The notes beneath the pieces are model-generated. The model was given only the letters and a program-made list of their open reading frames with translations, was not told where the DNA came from and searched no databases. Shown here in pieces: positions 7,538-16,599 of a stretch of DNA of 64,000 nt (its first letter is position 1; each line of letters begins with the position of its first letter). Source of the DNA: Luteimonas rhizosphaericola (lineage in GTDB: Bacteria; Pseudomonadota; Gammaproteobacteria; Xanthomonadales; Xanthomonadaceae). The position numbers were made by a program, and so were the translations under genes. Where the stretch lies: the NCBI RefSeq assembly GCF_029888045.1, contig NZ_JARXRN010000025.1, forward strand, positions 90,343-154,342, given 5' to 3'.

Positions 7538-9922
7538 ATGGGCAGGCATGCGAGACGGGCGTTGTCGCTGGCACTTTCGGCGCAGTTGATCGGCGTTCCA
7601 CTGTTCGCGCACGCGCAGGAGGCGCCCGGTGCGCTGACCATCGTCGTCACCGACCAGACGACCGACCGGCCGGTGGCCAATGCGACGGTCACGCTCACCG
7701 AACGCGATACCGACACCGCACGCTCCCTGGAAACCGACGCGCAGGGCCGCCTCGTGGTCGACCGGCTCGATCCGGGCCTGTACGCGGTCAATATCGCCAA
7801 GCCCGGCTTCGCGCCGATCTACGAACCGAGCGTCCGCGTCATCACGCGCAAGAACTCGCAGGTCGAGTTCGAACTCGGCGTCCCGCTGCTGGACGAGGTG
7901 GTGGTCCAGGCCCGGCCGCTCGATGCACTGTCATCGCCGTCCAGCACCTACCTCGACCGGGACGCATTGCGCGACGCCGTCGGCGGCGGCGCCGATCCCC
8001 TGCTGTCGCTCGACGGACTGCCGGGGCTGGCCTCGGCGAGCGAATTCGCGAGCTTCAGCGTGCGCGGCCGCGGCCCGCGCGACAACCTGGTCTTCGTCGA
8101 CGAGTTCCCCTTCGACAAGGCGGTGCACTTCGACGCCACCCTGGGCGAAGACGAGGACGTCGGCGGCGGCGGCCGCTTCTCGATCTTCGCGCCGGACGTC
8201 ATCAGCGGCGCCGAGTTCTCGCCGGGCGGCTGGGGCCCGGCCTACGGCGGGCGCGCTGCCTCGCTGCTCAAGCTCGAGGTGGCCGGCGGCAACCCGAGCC
8301 CGTCGGCCAGCCTGCGCTACGACCTGGCCGGCTTCGAAGTCGGCTACGACGGCCCCGCCGGCATCACCAAGGACGCCACCCTGCTGGTGTCCGCGCGCCG
8401 GCTGGATTTCGGGTCCCTGTTCGAGACGATCGAGGAACTGGACATCGGCGACCCCGTGCTGCGCGACATCATCGTCAAGTCGGTCGTGCCGATCAGCCCG
8501 TCCAACACCCTCGAAGTGCTGCTGATCGACACCAACGAGACCTACACGCGCGACGTGACGCACGTGTTCGAGTCGCCCAACTTCGAGGATGCGGCGCTGC
8601 TCGACTTCCGCCAGGACAGCGACCTGTACGGCCTCACCCTGCGCTCGCTGATCGGCGAGAACGCCACCTGGACCAACAAGGTCTACCGCCGCGCCAGCCA
8701 CAAGGTCAGCTCGGAGGGCGAGGCGTTTCCCGACCTCGCGCCGCCCGGCTCGCCCGCCTCCGACTTCCCGGTGCGCGAAGACATCATCACCGTGACCGAG
8801 GACGAGACCGAGCTCGGCTGGCGCAGCGACTTCGGCACGGTGAACCGCTGGGGCACGTTCAGCGCGGGCGTCCATGCCACCCGAATCGAGCTGGACTACC
8901 GCACGGTGCTCGACGGCGACTGGATCCGCTACGTCTACGACAGCGACGACTTCAGGCCGGACCCCGCGCAGCGCTACATCGTGCTCACGCCGGAGGCCAT
9001 CGACTCCACCCTGGACCGGACCGCCACGAACTACGCGGCGTACGTGGACCAGGCCTTCAAGCGCGACGCCTGGGACCTGCGCACCGGCCTGCGCGTGGAG
9101 CGCGACGGCCTGACGGACGAAACCCTGGTCTCGCCCAGGCTGCGGGTGAACTGGCAGCCGGGCGCGAGCGCGCGGTACTTCGCGACCGCCGGCCTGTTCC
9201 ACCAGTCGCCGCGCTACCTCGACCTCGCCGCCAACGCGGCGAACACGCTGGAGAACGAGGAGGTCAGGCACGCCAGCGTCGGCTTCGAGGTCTTCTTCAA
9301 CACCCGCTGGTCGGTGCTCACCGAGGCCTACCACCAGGACCTCGACAACCTGGTGGTCGACCAGGACCGCGCCAGCGGCACCTTCGCCAACATCGGCGAC
9401 GGCACGTCCAAGGGTGTCGACGTCGTGCTCAAGGGCACGCTCCGCGAAGGCCTGTACGCCAGCGCGACCTACTCCTGGAACGATGCCGAGATCGACCGCA
9501 AGGACGGCCGCGGCGCCGTGGCCGACGAGTTCAGCCGCGAGCACGTGGCCACCCTCGGCGTAACCTGGGAAATCACCGACCGCTGGAAGGTGGCCGCGCG
9601 CTACAAGTACCTGTCCGGCCGGCCGGAGGACGCCTACCTCATCCACGCCGACGTGCTCGGTCCGGGGCAGCCCCTGCGCTACTCGCGCGAGACGGTGGAA
9701 CGCGGCGTCGGCCGCAAGGACGGCTACGGCGTGCTCAACGCCCGCGTCGACTACCGGCGCGCCTTCGGCCCGATCGACGTCACCGCCTTCCTCGATGTGA
9801 TCAACCTTACCTCGGCCTCGTCCACCGACGACACCGAGTTCGACTATCGCCGCGGCGTCAACGTGGCCGACGACAGCGAGGCCGAGCCGCTGATCGGACT
9901 TCGGCTAGACTACGCCTGGTAG
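7538..9922 (+). CDS. TonB-dependent receptor-like outer-membrane protein with carboxypeptidase-regulatory-like N-domain
   Basis: The 794-residue protein has a signal peptide (MGRHARRALSLALSAQL... to AHAQE). An Ig-like carboxypeptidase-regulatory domain follows (about 30-115, TDRPVANATVTLTE). Next come a plug domain (about 125-230, with FSVRGRGPRDNLVFVDEFPF) and a beta-barrel ending in an aromatic residue (LDYAW). SD GGAGG at 7524-7528 supports the start. It would sit in the outer membrane and bind or import an unknown ligand with TonB energy. There is no obvious N-terminal signalling domain of the FecA type, and a classical TonB box is not clear. Only 14 bp separate it from the response regulator at 9937, so receptor, regulator and kinase are probably one operon and the kinase may report on receptor cargo. 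Confidence 0.88.
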   Translation: MGRHARRALSLALSAQLIGVPLFAHAQEAPGALTIVVTDQTTDRPVANATVTLTERDTDTARSLETDAQGRLVVDRLDPGLYAVNIAKPGFAPIYEPSVRVITRKNSQVEFELGVPLLDEVVVQARPLDALSSPSSTYLDRDALRDAVGGGADPLLSLDGLPGLASASEFASFSVRGRGPRDNLVFVDEFPFDKAVHFDATLGEDEDVGGGGRFSIFAPDVISGAEFSPGGWGPAYGGRAASLLKLEVAGGNPSPSASLRYDLAGFEVGYDGPAGITKDATLLVSARRLDFGSLFETIEELDIGDPVLRDIIVKSVVPISPSNTLEVLLIDTNETYTRDVTHVFESPNFEDAALLDFRQDSDLYGLTLRSLIGENATWTNKVYRRASHKVSSEGEAFPDLAPPGSPASDFPVREDIITVTEDETELGWRSDFGTVNRWGTFSAGVHATRIELDYRTVLDGDWIRYVYDSDDFRPDPAQRYIVLTPEAIDSTLDRTATNYAAYVDQAFKRDAWDLRTGLRVERDGLTDETLVSPRLRVNWQPGASARYFATAGLFHQSPRYLDLAANAANTLENEEVRHASVGFEVFFNTRWSVLTEAYHQDLDNLVVDQDRASGTFANIGDGTSKGVDVVLKGTLREGLYASATYSWNDAEIDRKDGRGAVADEFSREHVATLGVTWEITDRWKVAARYKYLSGRPEDAYLIHADVLGPGQPLRYSRETVERGVGRKDGYGVLNARVDYRRAFGPIDVTAFLDVINLTSASSTDDTEFDYRRGVNVADDSEAEPLIGLRLDYAW

Positions 9923-9936
9923 ACGGGAGGCGGCGG

Positions 9937-10641
9937 ATGGCACGCGTTCCTGATGCGACGCCCATCAGGGCGCTGATCGTCGAGGACAACCGCGACATCT
10001 GCGGGAACATCGCCACGTACCTCGAAAAGCTCGGCTACGTGCTCGATTTCGCGCACGACGGCGTCACCGCCATGAACCTGGCGCTGACCCATCCGTTCGA
10101 CGTCATCGTGCTGGACCTGATGATCCCGCGGATGGACGGCCTGACCTTCTGCCACCGGCTGCGGGCCGAGGCCGGGATCGAGACGCCGGTGCTGATGCTG
10201 ACCGCGCGCGACACGCTCGACGACCGGCTCAAGGGCTTCGACGCCGGCGCCGACGACTACCTGGTCAAGCCGTTCGCGCTGCAGGAACTGCATGCGCGCA
10301 TCCGCGCCCTGTACAAGCGCAGCCACCGCAACACCGACAAGCTGCTGACCGTGGCCGACCTGACCTTGAACCAGTCCACGCTGCAGGTGCACCGGGCGGG
10401 GCGCCGGGTCGAACTCAACCCCGCCGGCATCAAGCTGCTGCGGCGGCTGATGGAACAGTCCCCATCGGTGGTGGATCGCGACGAACTGGAAACCCTGCTG
10501 TGGGCCGACGAGCGGCCCGATGGCGATGCGCTGCGCTCGCACATGTACAAGCTGCGCCAGGCCGTCGACCGGCCGTTCGACCGGCCGCTGATCCACACCA
10601 TCCATCGCATCGGCTACCGGATCGCGGAGGATGCCCGGTAG
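9937..10641 (+). CDS. OmpR/PhoB-family response regulator
   Basis: The 234-residue protein has an N-terminal receiver domain and a C-terminal winged helix. The phosphoacceptor is Asp60 in VLDLMIPRMDG, the acidic pocket is in VEDNRD, and the conserved lysine is in YLVKPF. The DNA-binding half ends in the usual HTIHRIGYRI strand-turn. SD GGGAGG lies at 9925-9930. The stop codon overlaps the GTG of the kinase gene (10639-10643), so the two are translationally coupled. Transcription with the upstream outer-membrane receptor suggests that the receptor gene is one of its targets, which is an inference from position. Confidence 0.95.
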   Translation: MARVPDATPIRALIVEDNRDICGNIATYLEKLGYVLDFAHDGVTAMNLALTHPFDVIVLDLMIPRMDGLTFCHRLRAEAGIETPVLMLTARDTLDDRLKGFDAGADDYLVKPFALQELHARIRALYKRSHRNTDKLLTVADLTLNQSTLQVHRAGRRVELNPAGIKLLRRLMEQSPSVVDRDELETLLWADERPDGDALRSHMYKLRQAVDRPFDRPLIHTIHRIGYRIAEDAR

Positions 10642-11879
10642 TGTCGCGGCACAGCCTGCGCAAGCGTGTCGAGGTCGCGTTCGCGCTGTGCGTGGTCGGG
10701 CTCAGCGTGGCCTGGGGGTTCGCGTTCTACGGCGCCATCCGCTTCAGCGAAGACCGGGTGCTGGCCAACCAGCTCCGGCACGCCGCCGAGCGCTATCCCG
10801 ACCTGTCGCTGAGCCTGCGCGGCTACGAGGACGCCGCGAGCCTGCCCGAACCGCTGCGGGACTGGGCGGCGCACGGGCCGGACGAAGGCACGTACGAGTT
10901 CGTGTCCGAGGAATTGCACGTGGCGGTGGTCCCGGCCGACAACCCGCAGGGGCGCGCCTTCGTGGTGTTCGATGTCGCCGGGATCGAGGCCGCCTCGTCC
11001 GAGGACTGGTGGTGGCTGCTCGTCATCACCGGCGTGGTGGGCGTGCTCGGCGCGCTGGGCTTCGGGCTCGGGGTGCTGGTGATGCGCCGGGCGATCGCGC
11101 CGGTCAGGCAGCTGGCCGACGTGGTCGCGGGCATCGACCTGGAACACCTGTCGGCCGGGGACCACAAGCTCATCGAGTCCGGCCGCTTCGGACGCGACGA
11201 GGTGGGCCTGCTCGCCGGCACCATCGAGAAGACGCTCGAGCGCATCAGCGCCTTCGTGGTGCGCGAGCGCGACTTCACCGGCTCCGCCAGCCACGAGCTG
11301 CGCACGCCGATCACCGTGATCACCGGCGCGATCGAACTGCTGGAGCAGGGCGAGCTGTCGGCCGAGGACGTCAAGGCGCTGGACCGCATCCGCCGCGCCA
11401 CGGCCGAGATGAAGTCCACGATCGAGATGTTCCTGTGCATCGCCCGCGAAGCCGACGACGGCCAGTACGGCGAGCGCTTCGGGGTGGCGCCGCTGGTGGA
11501 CCGGGCGATCGAGCAGCAGCGCTACCTGCTGGGTGGCAAGGGCGTCGACGTCGACGTCCATGTCGAAAGCCACGCCACGCCCGTCGTCCAGGGGCACCCG
11601 CAGGCGTTCCTGATCGCGGTCACCAACCTGGTGCGCAACGCGTTCGAGCACACGCCCGCCGGCCAGGGGCCGATCACCGTGCGCATCCGCGAACGCGACC
11701 TGCTGGTCACCAACCGGCGCAGCGGCGACGACGCCGGCGGGCCCACCCCGGACGGTGCCCCGGCGTCCAACGGCTACGGCCTGGGCCTCGGCATCGTGCA
11801 GCGGCTGTGCGAGCGCAACGGGTGGGAGTTCTCGCTGCAGGTGGACGAGGCGCGGGTGACGGCGTGTCTTTCCTGGTGA
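10641..11879 (+). CDS. Membrane sensor histidine kinase
   Basis: The 412-residue kinase starts at GTG 10641, with GGAGG at 10626-10630. TM1 is about residues 12-34 and a short periplasmic sensor covers about 35-120. TM2 is WWWLLVITGVVGVLGALGFG (about 126-148), followed by a HAMP linker. The HisKA motif SHELRTPI carries His218. The ATP-binding domain shows the N-box NLVRNAFEHT and the G-box GYGLGLGIVQRL. The classical D-x-G-x-G box is not evident between the N- and G-boxes, where the sequence reads VTNRRSGDDAGG. The ATP lid may therefore be shortened, as in some PhoQ-like or compact kinases. It is the partner of the regulator at 9937. Confidence 0.93.
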   Translation: MSRHSLRKRVEVAFALCVVGLSVAWGFAFYGAIRFSEDRVLANQLRHAAERYPDLSLSLRGYEDAASLPEPLRDWAAHGPDEGTYEFVSEELHVAVVPADNPQGRAFVVFDVAGIEAASSEDWWWLLVITGVVGVLGALGFGLGVLVMRRAIAPVRQLADVVAGIDLEHLSAGDHKLIESGRFGRDEVGLLAGTIEKTLERISAFVVRERDFTGSASHELRTPITVITGAIELLEQGELSAEDVKALDRIRRATAEMKSTIEMFLCIAREADDGQYGERFGVAPLVDRAIEQQRYLLGGKGVDVDVHVESHATPVVQGHPQAFLIAVTNLVRNAFEHTPAGQGPITVRIRERDLLVTNRRSGDDAGGPTPDGAPASNGYGLGLGIVQRLCERNGWEFSLQVDEARVTACLSW

Positions 11880-11973
11880 GCACCTGGGGAGGGGGATTGA
11901 ATTGATCTGCAGGAAGCGAAGGGCGGCTCTCGACCCAAAACGGACTGAAAGGAACCTATGGACTCAGAGCGAA

Positions 11974-12753
11974 TCAGTCGCGGAAGGGAACACCGGCAGT
12001 CCTGAAACAAAAGCGAATCATGTAATTACCAAAGCGCTGCTCTATCTCAGTAAGATTGTCGAAACCGCCGCCTGGTCGAAAGCTTGCGGGTATGCCGCTT
12101 CCCAACAGTTTGGCTCTAGCAAGGACACCCCCGGATACATTGAAGGCATTGCAATAAAAGCGCATCCGCAGTGTTTCCTCTAAGGGCAAGGCAGCGTAAG
12201 CAGTCTCATACTCTGCAATCTTCAGCCAAATCTTGTCGTATGGATGCAAGCTGTCAACGAACTTTGACAGACGTTGGTCCGTGAGGTTATGAATCAGATG
12301 GTTGTGTGCGAACTCATTTCGAATCTTTCTCAGGTTTGTGGCGTTAATTGCCTGTTCGTGCGTAATCCATCCGAGCCCAACGCAAACTAGAATCCTTTGT
12401 GAAAATGTTGATAACGGCCCATTAGACCCGAAATAGTCTTGCTGGGACTTGCTTGACTTCAGCGACCAATAGTTGGTTAGGCAACGTCGGAGCACATCTT
12501 CTAGGAACGATGCAGCCAAGACGCAAAAAGTCCTCGAATCACTGTCATGCAGAAAGTCAGTGAGTGATTCGGCCTCCGAAGCGATATTCGCCTCAATCTC
12601 GTTAGCTTTCCTTACTTCGACATAGCTATCCTTCAGGGTTTGCTCAAGAATTTCGACCGCCCTTGCCTGTAGAGAGAACGCTACGTTGTTGTCTGTTGCA
12701 AGCATAAAGAAGCTCGAGCGAGGCCTAGCCCATGTTAGTCCAATCTTGATCAC
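11974..12753 (-). CDS. MltR-like protein of unknown function
   Basis: This 259-residue soluble, helix-rich protein has clearly lower GC and different codon use from its neighbours. The segment NGPLSTFSQRILVCVGLGWI followed by IRNEFAHN resembles the MltR (mannitol operon repressor) fold, in which GPLG...R..L...LG.I precedes an R-x-E-x-x-H-like helix. Such proteins are often orphan genes in genomic islands with no link to mannitol. The called start is GTG at 12753; ATG at 12705 (MLATDNN) is equally possible and neither has a strong SD. It lies on the same strand as the nuclease-like gene at 12863-14350, 109 bp downstream of it. Its role in the island is unknown. Confidence 0.65.
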   Translation of the reverse strand: MIKIGLTWARPRSSFFMLATDNNVAFSLQARAVEILEQTLKDSYVEVRKANEIEANIASEAESLTDFLHDSDSRTFCVLAASFLEDVLRRCLTNYWSLKSSKSQQDYFGSNGPLSTFSQRILVCVGLGWITHEQAINATNLRKIRNEFAHNHLIHNLTDQRLSKFVDSLHPYDKIWLKIAEYETAYAALPLEETLRMRFYCNAFNVSGGVLARAKLLGSGIPASFRPGGGFDNLTEIEQRFGNYMIRFCFRTAGVPFRD

Positions 12754-12862
12754 CTTACGGGTGCGACAAGGCTTTCGTTGCTGGATCCAAGTGCGGCTCG
12801 ATTGTCTCTCGCGCCGCGTCCTCCTCCCGCCGCTGGTGGATCCATTCCACCAGAGCCGTGGA

Positions 12863-14350
12863 TTAGGGATATTTCACAGTTGACGCCGAAGGCTTGTTGT
12901 CGGACCGGCCATCGATCAGGACGATATTCTTGGCCTTGTCGATCTTCAGGTCTTGCATGATCTTCTTGACCCGCGTCCATTCACTGTCAGTGAAGTAGAG
13001 GATCACCGTGATGGACGACGACGTGTCGTTGGCCTTTTCGTAGACTTCCACTTGGTTCTGCAAGTTGGTTCTCAACTTGCTGTTACGCGCCAGCTTGAAC
13101 TCCACCAGGGTTTTGTCCGCACTGCCTTCGGACACCTTGTAATCCACCGGTCCTCGACCGTTGTTGACCTCACGGTTGACGTCCATCCGGGAAGCGAACC
13201 AAGTTAGGCGGTAAAGAAGTTGGAGATGGGCTTCCTGTGTAATGGGCCTGTCGTTGATGTAAAAGATCCGCCATCCGTCCTTGTGCTCGATGACGTTTTT
13301 CAAGAAGTTGACCCGCGCCATACTCTCGGTGAACGAGTTTCCGCCGGTGTAGAAGGCGGTACCTTCCAGGTGCTCTCTGACCAACCTGGACACCTCGTCA
13401 ACGAACTGTGCCTGAGTGTCGGCTACCTTTCTCTTGCTGGTCCGGTGCGCCTCGCTGGCGGCGTCTTCCTTGGCCCGGATGAAGTGATCAAGGAGGACCG
13501 GGAATTGCTCCACGGTCTGCGCCGCCAAGCGCTTTCGATCCTGGTCGGTCGCGCCCTCGGCCAAACGAGACATGAAGTAGGAGTCGATCTGGTTCCGCAA
13601 CTGCTGATTCGGGATGGAGTTGTAGACATCTTCGATGCCATCCAGCAGGTCGCCGCGATTGATCCATGCCTCGTCTCTGGTCAGCATGTCCTTCGGCGTC
13701 AGGATCACGTAGTCGCCGTTGATAAAGGGCAGCTCGTAGCGGCCCGGAACCCAACGCTTGGCGTCTTGGTTAAAGGCTACGCGATTGACGCCCACAGTTC
13801 TCACAAACTCTGGCCGGAGGTGGTTCTTGGCGAAGGTCTGTGTGTATTCCAGCAGGAACTGCTTGATCAAGTTGGTGACAAAATCGCTGAGGTGATCCCG
13901 TCCTACGCCTTCGCTCAACAGGCAAAGCTTTTCCAAGTGGCTGCTCTTGGTGATTTTCTCTGCGCCAAAGTCGCGAAAGATGTGATGGAGGTTCTTATGC
14001 AGCGTGTTCGCGAACTTAGCCCCCAAGCCGCTGCCACTGTTGCCTGAACGGCTAAACCCAAGCCAGTTCTGCTTGACCTCGGCGAAGCGGAACCACTGAT
14101 CGATATGCGCCTGCGTGAGCATGCCAGTGGCGGATACGTCGCGGAGAAACTTCAGGTAGTCAATGATCTGCTCATGCAAGCTTTGGTAGATCGCGTTCTT
14201 GCTGTCGAATAGGAGGAATGGATCGATGAAGAGCGGCAGGTCGTTGACCAACGATACGTTGAACGCGCCGTAGGCCTCCAAGGTCGCCTTGTCTACCTCG
14301 AAGAAGTCTGAGAAGTAGATTCCCACGCGCCCCGCCGGACTAGCTCGCAT
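12863..14350 (-). CDS. Putative PD-(D/E)XK nuclease protein of an accessory island
   Basis: The 495-residue protein starts at ATG 14350 with SD AGGAG about 10 nt upstream; the frame extends to a TTG at 14374. The N-terminal 300 residues (GIYFSDFFEVD, SLVNDLPLFIDPF) have no recognisable catalytic motif. The C-terminal 120 residues show a PD-(D/E)XK-like pattern: GRGPVDYKVSE, then KTLVEFKLA with the E-x-K pair, then a basic helix region. The local context is lower in GC than the genome. The protein is probably a DNA- or RNA-cleaving factor, perhaps of a defence system with the NERD-helicase upstream and the MltR-like gene downstream. The nuclease assignment is by motif only; the N-domain is not recognised. 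Confidence 0.6.
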   Translation of the reverse strand: MRASPAGRVGIYFSDFFEVDKATLEAYGAFNVSLVNDLPLFIDPFLLFDSKNAIYQSLHEQIIDYLKFLRDVSATGMLTQAHIDQWFRFAEVKQNWLGFSRSGNSGSGLGAKFANTLHKNLHHIFRDFGAEKITKSSHLEKLCLLSEGVGRDHLSDFVTNLIKQFLLEYTQTFAKNHLRPEFVRTVGVNRVAFNQDAKRWVPGRYELPFINGDYVILTPKDMLTRDEAWINRGDLLDGIEDVYNSIPNQQLRNQIDSYFMSRLAEGATDQDRKRLAAQTVEQFPVLLDHFIRAKEDAASEAHRTSKRKVADTQAQFVDEVSRLVREHLEGTAFYTGGNSFTESMARVNFLKNVIEHKDGWRIFYINDRPITQEAHLQLLYRLTWFASRMDVNREVNNGRGPVDYKVSEGSADKTLVEFKLARNSKLRTNLQNQVEVYEKANDTSSSITVILYFTDSEWTRVKKIMQDLKIDKAKNIVLIDGRSDNKPSASTVKYP

Positions 14351-14390
14351 CACTCGACTACTCCTGTGGTCCAAGCTTCGATAGAAGAAC

Positions 14391-14411
14391 TGGGGTCAGA
14401 GTGTAATTTCT
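14391..14411. other. Repeat-like motif GGGGTCAGAGTGTAATTT between island genes
   Basis: The GGGGTCAGAGTG(T/C)AATTT word is one I recall as a dispersed sequence near Y1/REP-associated transposase genes in many proteobacteria. Only one copy is seen here and no transposase is nearby. It may mark a past insertion at the island junction. Confidence 0.3.
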
Positions 14412-14483
14412 GGGCACGTCACCGTGGCCACAGGCAGGCATTGCTACGTTGACTTAAAGCGGTGAGAGACTTTCTAGAGCCGA

Positions 14484-16358
14484 CTAAGCCGCCAGCCGTC
14501 GCGCAACACCCTCCACTACGCTGCGGATCTGCTCCACCGTCGCGCCCTCTCCATGGTGCGACATCTCAAGCTGCCGAAGCGCGCGGGTCATGGCGACATA
14601 AAGCACGCGCACCTGTTGTTGCTTGCGGTCCGCATCATCGTCGGGGACCGCCAGCTCGCAGATCCCGGGAATGAACACCGTGTCGAACTCCAGTCCCTTG
14701 CTGGAGTGCATGGTCATCACCTTGACCGAAGCCGGGCCGCTGAACATGGCGCGCCGCTGGTCGTCCGATGCCAGCAGTACGGGCAAGCCTCGCTTCTGCA
14801 GCTGTGCGGCCATCAGTCCGGCCAGCCGGTTCGAATGGCACAACACGGCGAAATCGTTGGGATTCGCGCCGTTGTCGATCGCGTCCCGGATGCGGGCGGC
14901 GATGATGTCGGCTTCGGCCCAGATGTTCCGCGCCCGCCACAGCTCGGGCATCGGGCCGCGACGGCCGGCGCTCTCGGGCGCAACGACCGGCACGTGGTCG
15001 TCATCGGCGTCCTGTCCTGTGAGCACCTCCTCGGCGAAGGCCTTGGCGACCGCTAACACTTCGAGGGTGTTGCGGTAGTTCAGCCGCAGGATCGTGGTGC
15101 GGCCCTGGGCCTGGATGCCGACGCTGGCAAAGGAGAACTTCCGCCGGGTGCCACGACCGTACAGCGTCTGCGCATCGTCGTAGAGCAACAGCAGCGCGTT
15201 CGTCTCGGGGTCCACCATCTGCGAGACGAGCCGCAGCCATTCCGGTGCGAAGTCATGGCCCTCGTCGATCAGCACCGCCCCGTACTGCCCGCGCGGGATG
15301 GCCTTGGAGTCCACGCCGTCGATGACCGACTGCACCAGCATCTGGGCGTACGTCTCGGCGCTTTTCTGGAAGGGGGGCTTGGGCAGCCCATAGGTCTTGA
15401 GCTGTTCGCCGCACCACTCGTGGAAGTTGCGCACGCCCACCCGGTCCTGCACGCCGTGGCCCTGCATCAGGTGCTCGAGGCGACTGGCCAGGGTCTTGTT
15501 GTAACAGAGCACCAGCACCGGCTTGTGCTGCCGGCGCGCAAGCTCGACGCAGCGGTAGCCCAGGATCATTGTCTTGCCGGAACCGGCCACACCGTGGATC
15601 ACGCGGTGCCCGTCGCCCAGTGAGCGCGCCAGCAGCTCCTGCTGCAGGTCCATCACCCGGATGATGTCCGGGATCTCGACTGGTGCGGCCTCAGGCTGGC
15701 CTGGCGCCGGCAACAGGTTGCCTTGCACCTGGATGCGCAACTGCGGGAACAGATGCCAGCGCACGCGCTCGATCTGCGGCAGGCTGAGCAGGCACGCAAA
15801 GGGCATCAGGAACATGTCCCAGAGCCGCTTCTGGAACTCTTCCGCGTCCACGCCCTCGGTCATCTCGTCGCGACAGATCACGCTGCCCGCCGGCAGGAAG
15901 TGCTCCAGCTCCATCTGATCGAACTGGTTGCGGGTGATGTTGGCCAGCACCACGCCGAAGCCCCAGGGCATCAGCAGCTTGCCCGCGCGCTTGTCGCCAG
16001 GTGGGTGGCACAGGGCCGGATCGTCCTGCAGCAGGCGCACGATCTCCATCGCGTAGTCCCGCGCTTGGCGCAACGGGTTGGCCTGGGTCACGCGGCCGCG
16101 GTCGGTGTGGAGGATGGCCCGGTCCCGGTCCAGCTCGGCAAGCGTATCCGGCTTCCAGTCCTTGACCTCGAGGACCAGGAAGCCCCGGGAGGGATGCAGC
16201 ACGACGAAGTCCGGATGCCGGTAGTGCGGCCCAACCGGCACGTCGTACCAGCACAGGTACTCATCATCGAGCTTGTCGTCCAGCCGCGACGAGAACCGGC
16301 GCTCCCCCGACGTCATGCGCGTCAGGCAGGTACTGCGGCTTGGAATCAGCGTGGCCAT
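14484..16358 (-). CDS. NERD-domain superfamily I DNA helicase
   Basis: This protein has 624 residues from ATG 16358 (MATLIPSRS); the frame continues upstream without a better start. An N-terminal NERD nuclease-related domain (about 20-150) holds DFVVLHPSRGFLVLEVKDWK, the D...E-x-K signature. A UvrD/Rep-type helicase follows: Walker A HGVAGSGKT near 250, DEGHDF near 358, LRLNYRNT near 430, MTMHSSKGLEFDTVFIPG near 540 and YVAMTRALRQL near 590. It would unwind and perhaps cut DNA. The GC content is nearer the chromosome than the two genes downstream of it. NERD-helicases are frequent in islands and phage-defence loci, and a role with the nuclease-like gene (133 bp downstream) is plausible but unproven. 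A repair function is the alternative. Confidence 0.88.
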   Translation of the reverse strand: MATLIPSRSTCLTRMTSGERRFSSRLDDKLDDEYLCWYDVPVGPHYRHPDFVVLHPSRGFLVLEVKDWKPDTLAELDRDRAILHTDRGRVTQANPLRQARDYAMEIVRLLQDDPALCHPPGDKRAGKLLMPWGFGVVLANITRNQFDQMELEHFLPAGSVICRDEMTEGVDAEEFQKRLWDMFLMPFACLLSLPQIERVRWHLFPQLRIQVQGNLLPAPGQPEAAPVEIPDIIRVMDLQQELLARSLGDGHRVIHGVAGSGKTMILGYRCVELARRQHKPVLVLCYNKTLASRLEHLMQGHGVQDRVGVRNFHEWCGEQLKTYGLPKPPFQKSAETYAQMLVQSVIDGVDSKAIPRGQYGAVLIDEGHDFAPEWLRLVSQMVDPETNALLLLYDDAQTLYGRGTRRKFSFASVGIQAQGRTTILRLNYRNTLEVLAVAKAFAEEVLTGQDADDDHVPVVAPESAGRRGPMPELWRARNIWAEADIIAARIRDAIDNGANPNDFAVLCHSNRLAGLMAAQLQKRGLPVLLASDDQRRAMFSGPASVKVMTMHSSKGLEFDTVFIPGICELAVPDDDADRKQQQVRVLYVAMTRALRQLEMSHHGEGATVEQIRSVVEGVARRLAA

Positions 16359-16599
16359 TGGATCCCCCGATCCCTGGGTCACTGGCAGGCAAGCTACCGC
16401 AGAAGGGGCGGCCCGTCGACTTGTCACACGCACGGGCAGAATCGACGATTCGCTGGTCCGTCGTCAGGATGGTCTTGTCCGAAACCACGCGTAGGGGCAC
16501 ACCTGGATACGACCCGGGCCAAGGGCGAGATTCAAAGGGCGTGTCGATATTTCCCAACCCGCTTCGTCGTCAGGCCAACACCACACTTGAGAATCCGTC

